DNA of 7,572 nucleotides from JAZKFT01 sp043760535 (GTDB lineage: Bacteria > Bacteroidota > Bacteroidia > Chitinophagales > Chitinophagaceae). The notes beneath the pieces are model-generated. The model saw only the letters and a list, made by a program, of their open reading frames with translations. It did no database searches and had not been told where the DNA came from. Positions 1-6,764 of this stretch are shown here, piece by piece. A program made the position numbers and the translations under genes. The first letter of the stretch is position 1, and each line of letters begins with the position of its first letter. The DNA lies in NCBI GenBank assembly GCA_043760535.1, contig JAYUOV010000332.1:1-7572 (forward strand), given 5' to 3'.

Positions 1-26
1 GGGAAGCGGAACAAGGGTATGTTGTT

Positions 27-64
27 GAACGGAGTCCCGTAATGCTACGGGATTTACAACGTTC
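27..64. repeat. Two-part hairpin, REP-like
   Basis: TCCCGTA (35-41) and TACGGGA (46-52) form a perfect 7-bp stem around a 4-base loop. An outer pair, GAACG (27-31) with CGTTC (60-64), encloses it. There is no T tract directly after the stem on either strand, so a repetitive extragenic palindrome or MITE remnant fits better than a terminator. That assignment is inference; the pairing is seen directly. Confidence 0.5.
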
Positions 65-131
65 GCCAATGTCGCTCCATCAGGGCACGGCTTTCGCTGG
101 GTTTTACCGAAATAATCCACCTATATTCATT

Positions 132-149
132 GGGGCAGGCGGGGCAGGC
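132..149. repeat. 9-bp perfect tandem duplication
   Basis: GGGGCAGGC is present twice head to tail (132-140 and 141-149) and is followed by an A-rich run. It is the most G-rich spot of the left intergenic stretch. No function is assigned. Confidence 0.7.
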
Positions 150-219
150 AAAAAAAGAAAAACTACACAATTAAAACTGCGAAGAGTAAGGAGTTCTGAA
201 TATTAATGGCAGAGCGACT

Positions 220-241
220 AGCAGCTAATCAACAAGCTGCT
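220..241. repeat. 7-bp inverted repeat
   Basis: AGCAGCT (220-226) and AGCTGCT (235-241) are perfect reverse complements separated by 8 bases. There is no adjacent T tract, so it is a poor intrinsic terminator. It could be a protein-binding site, part of a degenerate repeat, or chance. Confidence 0.3.
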
Positions 242-286
242 TATGATAGGTATTTTAAAGTGTTGATTCTTCGTTGGGTTGTGTTT

Positions 287-345
287 AAAAATGTAGCCAC
301 GGGCTATTGCTTTCCCTCATACGGGATGTAATCCCGGCTATTTTT
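287..345. terminator. Bidirectional terminator-like palindrome at the operon end
   Basis: The left arm AAAAATGTAGCC (287-298) pairs with the right arm GGCTATTTTT (336-345), leaving a 2-base bulge. The ends therefore carry an A tract and a T tract on both strands, as in a bidirectional rho-independent terminator. Two smaller hairpins are nested: TAGCC (294-298) with GGCTA (302-306), and CGGGAT (322-327) with ATCCCG (331-336). GGCTA occurs twice, so TAGCC can pair in two alternative ways. Read on the minus strand, the inner TAGCC/GGCTA hairpin is followed by CATTTTT, a reasonable terminator for the transcript ending with the peroxidase gene. The right arm includes two bases of that gene's stop codon (344-346). 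The element may also be a mobile palindromic repeat that supplies termination. Confidence 0.5.
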
Positions 346-1492
346 ATTTAGGAAAATCAACTGGCGGCTGAACCCTGCGTGGTATTGTGGTAATGGTTTG
401 TAAAAAAGAAATAATGTCCTCTATTTCGGGTACACTCAGGTTCAACCTTTTTAAAAGGGGCGAAGTGGTGGGCAACAAACTATCCCTTGCTGTGCCAAGG
501 TATTTCTTTTGAATAGGTGCCGGGTTTCCGTTGTTATAAAACTGGATCACGTCTTTAAGACTTGGAAAATTTCCATGATGCATCCATGGGCCGGTATTGC
601 TCACTTCCCGCAGCGATGGTGTTTTAAACAGCCCGATATCGGCCTTTTTTTTTGTTACGTAATATCGACCAAGGTCTTCATTTTCGCTGCCCCAAAGCGT
701 TTGCCCGTCGTTATGAAATTGGTTATCGCTAAAAAAGCCGGAGTTATGGCAATTAAGACATCCGGCCTTGGTACGAAAAAGGTGCAGGCCGTTTATTTCA
801 TTGTCTTTCAATGCTTCACTTCTTCCAGCAACAAAGAGGTCGAAACGGCTTGGTGGACTTACAATAGTGCGTTCGAAAGTGGCAATGGCTTTAAATACCC
901 TATCTAATGAAATGCCTTTGGTGCCAAATGCTTTTTTAAAAAGCGGTTCGTAGCCTTTATATTTTTTTGCTTTTACCGCCAGTTGTTTTAAATCCTGGTG
1001 CATTTCCAGGTTGTCTTTAATGGGGAACTGTGCCTGGTCTTCGAGGCTTTTGGCACGGCCATCCCAAAAAAATGTTTTGTAAAAGGCTGTATTTAAAAGC
1101 GTCATTGCATTGCGTTTGCCCAGCTTACGGTCGTGGCCAAAAGCCACCCTGCGGCCATCGCCCCAGCCCAGTTGCGGATCGTGGCAACTGGCACAGGCTA
1201 TCTGCCCACTAGACGAAAGCCGGGGGTCGAAAAAAAGCATTTTGCCCAAATTCCTCTTGTCTTCATTGGTTGAGTTATCCAACGGATAAGGTATGGAATC
1301 GAGCGGGCCAATATCTTTAAATGTGGGCCTTACAGACTCATTGATATTAGCGGCAGGCCATGTTTCGGGCTTGCCACTGCTATAAATTTTTCTCAGTTCG
1401 CTTATCTCAGTTACTTCTTTATACCGAAACGACAATACCAAAATAGCACCAACGGCTACAAGGCAAAAAAAGGCTACTCCTGTTTTTTTCAT
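344..1492 (-). CDS. Di-heme cytochrome c peroxidase, membrane-anchored (CcpA/MauG superfamily)
   Basis: Predicted periplasmic di-heme enzyme that reduces H2O2 to water with electrons from cytochrome c. Residues 5-21 form one hydrophobic segment with no lipobox, so an uncleaved inner-membrane anchor or a signal peptide is expected. Two heme c motifs are present: CASCH at 100-104 and CLNCH at 245-249. Compared from memory with classical bacterial peroxidases, the spacing fits well: H104 proximal ligand, H120 (16 residues on, in FGHD) candidate distal ligand, W143 (FFWDGR) between the hemes, then Q153, P157 and E163 as active-site residues. M304 (GPWMHHG) is the likely axial ligand of the high-potential heme. 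The Met, rather than the Tyr used by MauG, favours a peroxidase. RNAMTLLN (127-134) and FKTPSLREV (289-297) are family signatures. At 382 aa it is near normal length. It is the last gene of the operon, 67 bp after the small lipoprotein. An A9 run encodes K281-K283. The family is certain; the physiological substrate is not. Confidence 0.93.
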   Translation of the reverse strand: MKKTGVAFFCLVAVGAILVLSFRYKEVTEISELRKIYSSGKPETWPAANINESVRPTFKDIGPLDSIPYPLDNSTNEDKRNLGKMLFFDPRLSSSGQIACASCHDPQLGWGDGRRVAFGHDRKLGKRNAMTLLNTAFYKTFFWDGRAKSLEDQAQFPIKDNLEMHQDLKQLAVKAKKYKGYEPLFKKAFGTKGISLDRVFKAIATFERTIVSPPSRFDLFVAGRSEALKDNEINGLHLFRTKAGCLNCHNSGFFSDNQFHNDGQTLWGSENEDLGRYYVTKKKADIGLFKTPSLREVSNTGPWMHHGNFPSLKDVIQFYNNGNPAPIQKKYLGTARDSLLPTTSPLLKRLNLSVPEIEDIISFLQTITTIPRRVQPPVDFPK

Positions 1493-1559
1493 TTTGAAAT
1501 CATTTTAGTTTTCACAAATTCCTGCCACCCTTTTCCAAATAGTTAAAATAAATAGAGGT

Positions 1560-2132
1560 TTAGGGTTGAAACCGGTACTTTCTTTTTACCGATGCAGAAC
1601 CCCCTATTGCTGTTTCATCAAACATTACTTCTACCAGAAAAATCTTTGAAACCTCGTTGTAGCTACCCGAACCACTGATTCCGATCTGGTAACTGGTTTT
1701 ATCCCTGCGGGTAATGGTAACTTTCTGTGGTATCACATTTACCACACCTTCTGTGGCACCCGTATTCTTTGGGATAAATTCAAAGCACTTTGGTATCACA
1801 ATGTTATAAGTGCCCGAATCGGAGCTAACGCCACCTGGTAACTGGCTGTAAACAGTGGTCATGTACAATGCATTGGAACCTTTGCCCGTAACATAAGGGT
1901 TACCAAAGCCATACTTGTTTGGGTCGTTATCATATATCAGCGGAAAGGCCGTAAAAGTCTTCCATACGCCCGTACTATCAATAAATATTTCTGCAGTAGG
2001 TCTGTAAAAGGGGTCGGCTTTGTACCAAATTTTTACAGCAGTTGCATTGGGTGCGTATGTAGGGTCGGCATACCGCTTTTTACAGGCTATTGCAAATACA
2101 AGAGCAATTAAAAGCCAATAAATCTTTTTCAT
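1560..2132 (-). CDS. Small lipoprotein of unknown function, SusCD-associated
   Basis: I do not recognise this 190-aa protein at family level. The first 16 residues are a short positively charged, hydrophobic leader ending in FAIAC, with Cys17 as the predicted lipidated residue followed by KKR, so an outer-membrane lipoprotein is likely. The rest has no further membrane segment and alternates hydrophobic and polar residues as in beta-sandwich proteins. The middle is aromatic and Gly/Asn/Asp-rich (IYDNDPNKYGFGNPY, 66-80). The tail (residues 137-190) contains VTITRRD, a GSGSYNE turn and DETAIGG before a basic end KRKYRF, a layout I associate with accessory lipoproteins beside SusC/SusD pairs. 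It lies 71 bp after SusD and 67 bp before the peroxidase. Possible roles, by inference only, are a surface binding subunit for the SusCD cargo or a partner of the peroxidase. One extra Cys (C116) is present. Confidence 0.8.
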   Translation of the reverse strand: MKKIYWLLIALVFAIACKKRYADPTYAPNATAVKIWYKADPFYRPTAEIFIDSTGVWKTFTAFPLIYDNDPNKYGFGNPYVTGKGSNALYMTTVYSQLPGGVSSDSGTYNIVIPKCFEFIPKNTGATEGVVNVIPQKVTITRRDKTSYQIGISGSGSYNEVSKIFLVEVMFDETAIGGSASVKRKYRFQP

Positions 2133-2175
2133 GGTTAATGGTATTATGGTCTATAAATATCGTTTGTTATAAACA

Positions 2176-2207
2176 CAAAGCTATCGTGTCTCAAACCTTA
2201 ATTTCAT
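2176..2207 (-). promoter_or_regulatory. Possible internal promoter before the small lipoprotein
   Basis: On the minus strand TAGCTTTG (2183-2176) matches the Bacteroidota -7 consensus TAnnTTTG exactly. At a 21-base spacing lies ATG (2207-2205), only a partial match to the -33 TTG. A start near 2169 would leave about 36 bases before the lipoprotein ATG. It could let the lipoprotein and peroxidase genes be expressed apart from susCD. Short AT-rich motifs occur by chance, so confidence is low. Confidence 0.27.
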
Positions 2208-3625
2208 CGCTGTGTTGGCCTGGGGCATGCAAAAAAGGTACTTGGGTAATTAATATTACAAGCAGTTCCCTGGCAGTCTGTTCGTATCAGGTTTTTCTTT
2301 TTCCTGGTAATATCAAACAACCCATGACCTTCAAAACAAAGTTCCCTTCTTCTTTCTACATAAATGGAATCCAGCACTTGCTGCCTATCGGTAAGCACTA
2401 AATCGGGCAATGTGGCATTAGCCCTTTTGCGGATACGATTCAGATCGGCCAAAGCAGGCACAAGGTTATTGGCTTCGGCCAATGCTTCAGCTCTACTAAG
2501 GTAAACCTCAGAAATACGGATCATCTTAAAGCTATTGGCACTATCTGCCATGCCCTGGTATTTATTGGTAAAAAAGTAGTTGGTACTGCTCACTGTTTTT
2601 TGAACAAACATGGTATTCCGGCCTCGTACATCGGCACCGTAAAAAATGTTTAGCAAGTCGTTGCTTGCGGCCATATAACCAAACACCGTATTGGCTACAT
2701 TAAAGTTATCGCCAAAGGAACCCTGATTTTGATCGATGCGGCTAAACAACATAAAAATTGCCTCCTGATCCATAGACGGCCCGGAAGTTTTTCTTCGCCA
2801 GCTTTCGGCATAACTGCTGTTAGATATGAGATTGTATTGGTTGGTTGCTATAATTTCCGAAGCCAGTGTATTTACCCTGGCCCAATCTTCCTTATACAGT
2901 AAAACCCGCATCAGCAAGGCCTTTGCTGCTGTACCGCTTAACCAGGTATTTGCACTGCCACCGGCATAAATCGGCACACTATTGTTATACAAAGCAATGG
3001 CCGAGTCGAGGTCGCTGGTAACATTGTCGTACACTTCTTTTACCGAAGCCGGGTCGCCAGCCGGAAGTGTGCCATCATCATTTTTTTTACGATAAACAAT
3101 ACCGGTATGAGTAGCACCAGCAGTATAGTTATAGGGCAATGCAAATACACGTACCAAATCAAAATGTGACATAGCCCTCAGCGTATAAGCATCGGCCAGC
3201 ATCCGGTTTTTTTGTAGTTGGGTAGCATCGCTTACCCGGCTTATATAATTAAGTACATTGTTGCACCGGTAAATGGTATTGTAACCAATCTTGTAAAAAC
3301 TGACCATTTCGTTGGTGGCCACTTCGTTGGTATTATTAAAATTATAAGTAGCCAATAAAAATAGGTTGTTAGGCCGGGCATACTTAATATTTCCGCCTGT
3401 TAAGTCGGGGTACAATGCAAACATGCGCTGGTAATAATTGGCATCTTTAAGATTATCGTACGCACCCACCAGTGTGGTACGGGCTCCTTCAAAATCTTTA
3501 AAAATATCATCCACCGATATCCGGTTATATGGCTCCTGTTGCAAAAACTTTTTGCAGGAACCCAAACCAATTGTGGAGATTAAAAGTGAGAGGAGTAATG
3601 TTTTATTATTGAACATGATTTTCAT
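2204..3625 (-). CDS. SusD/RagB family outer-membrane nutrient-binding lipoprotein, short C-terminus
   Basis: The surface lipoprotein partner of SusC, thought to act as a hinged lid that captures cargo for the transporter. The leader ends in LGSC with Cys24 as the lipidation site, followed by the typical FLQQEP and DIF...ARTTLVGAYDNL of SusD N-termini. Helical TPR-like segments include DAYTLRAMSHFDLVRVFALP (145-164). The C-terminal part carries MIRISEVYLSRAEALAEA (368-385) and ERRRELCFEGHGLFDITR (424-441), both characteristic. At 473 aa it ends at FFACPRPTQR, just at the conserved Pro-x-Pro. The usual tail of about 15 residues (NPN...QNPGY type) is missing and no remnant of it is visible in any frame before the next gene. 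The gene starts 20 bp after susC. The upstream ATG at 3625 is preferred because it adds Lys2 to the leader; a second ATG at 3616 is possible. The cargo cannot be read from sequence. Confidence 0.92.
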   Translation of the reverse strand: MKIMFNNKTLLLSLLISTIGLGSCKKFLQQEPYNRISVDDIFKDFEGARTTLVGAYDNLKDANYYQRMFALYPDLTGGNIKYARPNNLFLLATYNFNNTNEVATNEMVSFYKIGYNTIYRCNNVLNYISRVSDATQLQKNRMLADAYTLRAMSHFDLVRVFALPYNYTAGATHTGIVYRKKNDDGTLPAGDPASVKEVYDNVTSDLDSAIALYNNSVPIYAGGSANTWLSGTAAKALLMRVLLYKEDWARVNTLASEIIATNQYNLISNSSYAESWRRKTSGPSMDQEAIFMLFSRIDQNQGSFGDNFNVANTVFGYMAASNDLLNIFYGADVRGRNTMFVQKTVSSTNYFFTNKYQGMADSANSFKMIRISEVYLSRAEALAEANNLVPALADLNRIRKRANATLPDLVLTDRQQVLDSIYVERRRELCFEGHGLFDITRKKKNLIRTDCQGTACNINYPSTFFACPRPTQR

Positions 3626-3632
3626 AAGTAAA

Positions 3633-3644
3633 TGATTGATTGAT
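3633..3644. repeat. (TGAT)3 in the susC-susD gap
   Basis: Three perfect TGAT units occupy 12 of the 20 bases between the susC stop and the susD start. On the minus strand they read ATCAATCAATCA just upstream of the susD ATG, where the ribosome would load. There is no Shine-Dalgarno sequence there. Confidence 0.75.
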
Positions 3645-3645
3645 A

Positions 3646-6600
3646 TTACCAGTTCACTTTTATGCCGCCGGTAAATGATTGGGCCTCTGGGTACGAAAAA
3701 CGATATTGTTTGATGCCATTTCTATTTTGAGTGCCGCCTTGTCTATACAAATAAAATAGGTTGGCCCCATTGGCAAAAACAGCAATTCGGGCTGCACTTA
3801 TTATGCGGGTAACATTCTTGGGCAATGCATAAGTAAGGCTGAGATTGGTGAGTTTTAAAAATGTGCCATCGTACTTATACCTAGAAGAGTTGGGCACAAA
3901 CCGGTACCCGCTACGGGCCTGCCGGTTAAGCTTTGAGATGTTTGTGATATCCCCTGGCTTTTGCCAGCGGTCCAGCAGGTTTACACTTTGGTTGCGGTTG
4001 TCCAGGTTAAGGCCATTCCATTCGTTGCGGTAATTGGCCATTACATCATTACCCAAAGAATAGGTTAGTAAAACGGAAAGCGTAAAACCAGCGTAGCTAA
4101 AGTTATTAATAAAGCCCCCCTGTAAATCGGGAAGGCGGTCGCCAATTACATAAGAATTCTGGATAGAAAAAATGTTGGGTGTCTTATCATCGGCCCGCAT
4201 TATTTTACCAGCACCGTTGTAAAATAATTCAATACCAGTTTGCGGATCTACCCCTGCCTGCCGAAAGCCCCAGATGGCTGCTGTACTGTAGCCGGGCTTT
4301 AGAGCTACCGCTAAATCTGAGCTACCAAAACGCTGGCCCACATTATTTACTTCGAGCACTTTGTTTTGATTGTAACCCATATTGAGTATGCTGTTCCAGG
4401 TTAATTTCCCCTTTAAAATTTGTGCATTAATACTGGCATCAAAACCAGCGTTTTTCATTTTGGCGGTGTTTGCCAGTATTTCGGCAAAGCCGGTTTCGAA
4501 AGGTACTTCCACAACAGAAATGGCATCATTGAGGATACTGTTATACCAATCAAACGAAATATTGAAACGCTTAAGAAAATTAAAGTCGAAACCGATATTG
4601 GTCTTAAAGCTTTTCTCCCATTTAAGGTTGGGGTTAGGTAAAGAAACCGGGTCGGATGACGCCTGCCCATTATAGCTGGCACCATCAAAACTATAAAGGC
4701 CACGGGCTTCGTAACTGCCGATGCGGCTATTGCCCGTAGTACCAAAACTTGCCCTCAGCCTAAACTGGTCTATAAACTTACTGTTTATCAAAAAGCTTTC
4801 CTTGCTAATGGCCCATCCGGCACCTACCGATCCGTTAAGGGTAGTATTTACATCGGTACCAAATACAGAAGCAGCATCGGTACGGGCAGTAAGGTTTAGG
4901 AAATATTTATCGCTGCGATTATAGGCTGCCTGCATATATACCGAATACGAATTACTGGTTTGCCTGGAAGATGCAGATTCTTGCGACGAAGCACTACTCA
5001 ATTCATTTAACCTGTAATAGGTAAAACCCGTTCCGGAGCCTCTGAGCAGCTTTGTATTCTGGCTTTGCATTTCGAAACCGCCCAACACATCGAACTTATT
5101 TTTATCCCCAATTTTAGGTGTCCAGTTGGCCTGTGTAAATGCTATCCAGCTAAAATTGGTACGGTCAAAAACCTGTGCAAAACCTCCCTTGGTCCGGCCT
5201 GTTTCATTAAGTGCAGACAGATAAAGGTTTTGTTTATTCAGCAGGATATCTGTTCCTAAATTTCCAGAAATACGAAGATCTTTTGTGGCCTGAAAATCGA
5301 GCCGGAGGTTTCCGTTGAGGCTGCCGCCCTCGGCATTATTGGCATTTTGATTAAGTACCGCTACCGGGTTTGGAACACCCACAATGGTATAATAGGTACC
5401 ATCCGCATTAAAGGTGGGTATGTTGGGTACCATGGGCGTTAAATCGCTATAAACCGTGAGTGCATTTTTGCGGGTGATAGTGGGTGCCAGCGTGGTAGAT
5501 AACGACAATTTTTTTGAGAGCTGGTTATCCAGCCGCAGCCGGAAATAGGCTTTTTGATAATCGTTGCCCAACTGAATGGATTGCTGATCGAGAAAAGAGG
5601 CAGAAATGCGAAACTGGCTTTGTTCGGAGCCACCACTCATTTCCATATCGTAATTCTGCACAATGCCAGTACGGTTGGTAATACCAAACCAGTCGGTACT
5701 TATCTCTCTAGATCCTGCAAGTTTTTCAGCAGTTGCAGGGTCAGTGCCTTCATTAATATAAAGCTCCCTAGCCAGCGTATGGTACTCTTGCCCGGTGAGC
5801 CATTTTATGCGGTTTACCGGATTGGAAATACCGGAATTAAAACCAACAGTGAAACGGGTTTTACCAGCCTTACCTTTTTTGGTGGTGATAATAATAACAC
5901 CATTGCTTGCATTGGCCCCGTAAACCGATGCTGCTGCTGCATCTTTCAATACACTGATGCTTTCAATATCATCGGGATTAATACCCGCTAATGGGTTTAA
6001 AAAGCTTTCATCACCAAAGCCAATCGGTTCATCGCCTTTGCGTTGTTCGGCTATCGGCACACCATCTATTACATATAAGGGTTGAGATGATGTACTAAGC
6101 CCCCTACTATTAAATAGTTCGCTTAACGAGTTTTGCCCACGGATATTTATTTTTACTGGTGTTCCCAATTCGGTATTTGTTTGCACCTGAACACCCGATG
6201 CCAGCCCTTCCAGCATTTTATCAAAGCTTTCAAGCGGCCTGTCTGTTTGCAATTCTTTACTGGTAACTGTACTAATAGCACCTACCACTTCCTCCTTTCT
6301 TTTGGGCTTACTATAGCCACTGGTAACCACCACATTTTTCAGTTCCTGGTTATTAGCTGCAAGGGTAATTTTAAGAATGTTGCGGCCAGCAATTTTTATG
6401 TCACGGGTAAAAAAACCAATAGAGGTAAATTCAAGGGTACCATCCTTCCATTCGGCCTCCGAAAGTTTGATAGCGAACTTGCCATCTTTATCCGACGATG
6501 TGCCACGGCTACTACCTTTTAAATTTATAGAAACACCTTCGAGTACATGATTATCCTCTACACTTTGTATAGTGCCGGTTACGGTTTGCTGGGCTACTGC

Positions 6601-6675
6601 TTGGTAGGAGAATAGTATGATACTAAAACTCATAACAATGACTTGTAGCGGGTATCTGGATAATATTGCAGGCAT
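3646..6675 (-). CDS. SusC/RagA family TonB-dependent outer-membrane transporter
   Basis: TonB- and proton-motive-force-driven importer that pairs with SusD to bring oligomers or other ligands across the outer membrane. The N-terminal signal peptide ends near AVA-QQ (residues 26-30). Residues about 31-108 form the carboxypeptidase-regulatory-like beta-sandwich typical of SusC (TVTGTIQSVE, GTSSDKDGKF). A TonB-box-like NVVVTSGY lies at 114-121. The plug domain spans about 125-268, with VGAISTV, LYVIDGVPI (200-208) and the hallmark SVLKDAAAASVYGANASNG (241-259). The remainder is the 22-strand barrel, ending in TGGIKVNW with a terminal aromatic residue as expected for outer-membrane insertion. The 1009 aa length is normal for the family. 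There is no STN domain before the beta-sandwich, so signalling through a FecI/FecR-type sigma pair is unlikely. The start at 6675 is the only ATG giving a full charged signal peptide; the in-frame region upstream has no ATG before a stop. It is the first gene of a four-gene minus-strand run. Confidence 0.95.
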   Translation of the reverse strand: MPAILSRYPLQVIVMSFSIILFSYQAVAQQTVTGTIQSVEDNHVLEGVSINLKGSSRGTSSDKDGKFAIKLSEAEWKDGTLEFTSIGFFTRDIKIAGRNILKITLAANNQELKNVVVTSGYSKPKRKEEVVGAISTVTSKELQTDRPLESFDKMLEGLASGVQVQTNTELGTPVKINIRGQNSLSELFNSRGLSTSSQPLYVIDGVPIAEQRKGDEPIGFGDESFLNPLAGINPDDIESISVLKDAAAASVYGANASNGVIIITTKKGKAGKTRFTVGFNSGISNPVNRIKWLTGQEYHTLARELYINEGTDPATAEKLAGSREISTDWFGITNRTGIVQNYDMEMSGGSEQSQFRISASFLDQQSIQLGNDYQKAYFRLRLDNQLSKKLSLSTTLAPTITRKNALTVYSDLTPMVPNIPTFNADGTYYTIVGVPNPVAVLNQNANNAEGGSLNGNLRLDFQATKDLRISGNLGTDILLNKQNLYLSALNETGRTKGGFAQVFDRTNFSWIAFTQANWTPKIGDKNKFDVLGGFEMQSQNTKLLRGSGTGFTYYRLNELSSASSQESASSRQTSNSYSVYMQAAYNRSDKYFLNLTARTDAASVFGTDVNTTLNGSVGAGWAISKESFLINSKFIDQFRLRASFGTTGNSRIGSYEARGLYSFDGASYNGQASSDPVSLPNPNLKWEKSFKTNIGFDFNFLKRFNISFDWYNSILNDAISVVEVPFETGFAEILANTAKMKNAGFDASINAQILKGKLTWNSILNMGYNQNKVLEVNNVGQRFGSSDLAVALKPGYSTAAIWGFRQAGVDPQTGIELFYNGAGKIMRADDKTPNIFSIQNSYVIGDRLPDLQGGFINNFSYAGFTLSVLLTYSLGNDVMANYRNEWNGLNLDNRNQSVNLLDRWQKPGDITNISKLNRQARSGYRFVPNSSRYKYDGTFLKLTNLSLTYALPKNVTRIISAARIAVFANGANLFYLYRQGGTQNRNGIKQYRFSYPEAQSFTGGIKVNW

Positions 6676-6734
6676 ATCGAAAAAGTATTCGGTAAATAAT
6701 GGAGGCCTATTTTTAAGAAGTACATGAACGAAAA

Positions 6735-6763
6735 CAAAAATGATGCAGTACAGCTACCAACAA
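6735..6763 (-). promoter_or_regulatory. Likely operon promoter (Bacteroidota type)
   Basis: On the minus strand TTG (6763-6761), 18 bases, then CATTTTTG (6742-6735), which matches TAnnTTTG at 7 of 8 positions counting the free ones. The predicted start near 6728 leaves a leader of roughly 50 bases before the susC ATG. The spacing is close to the usual 19-21 for sigma-ABfr promoters. The call rests on short motifs only. Confidence 0.35.
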
Positions 6764-6764
6764 G

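Larger units (their letters stand above)
1..343. other. Gene-poor, palindrome-rich intergenic stretch
   Basis: I see no convincing protein or RNA gene in this stretch. It holds a strong hairpin (27-64), a 9-bp tandem duplication (132-149), a 7-bp inverted repeat (220-241) and a larger terminator-like palindrome (287-345). The octamer TACGGGAT occurs twice, at 46-53 and 320-327, each time inside a hairpin, which suggests copies or remnants of a dispersed palindromic repeat family. A 41-codon open frame at 206-331 is discussed under findings and not called. The left edge may lie close to another gene outside the window. Confidence 0.6.

Noticed and set aside
1..343. tRNA, CRISPR array or insertion sequence in the left intergenic stretch
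   Set aside because: No cloverleaf with a TTCGA-type arm, no regularly spaced repeats and no transposase fragment could be found; only short palindromes are present.
509..907. Plus-strand open frame opposite the peroxidase
   Set aside because: Fully antisense to a region holding the second heme motif and the Met ligand; no coding signature of its own.
344..2132. Methanobactin-type MbnH/MbnP copper pair (di-heme enzyme plus small partner)
   Set aside because: The gene order is suggestive, but the small lipoprotein shows none of the MbnP features I know, and the di-heme protein has the classical peroxidase Met and distal His.
2191..2206. Frameshifted SusD C-terminus as a called pseudogene
   Set aside because: All diagnostic SusD motifs are intact and neither alternative frame restores a typical tail, so a naturally short end is as likely as a mutation.
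5554..5991. Plus-strand open frame of 145 codons inside the SusC region
   Set aside because: It is antisense to the plug-domain coding sequence of SusC, whose frame carries unmistakable family motifs; the antisense product shows no recognisable features.
6133..6522. Plus-strand open frame of 129 codons opposite the SusC N-terminal domain
   Set aside because: Antisense shadow of the conserved beta-sandwich and plug start; Cys/His/Phe-rich composition is what reverse-complemented coding sequence produces.
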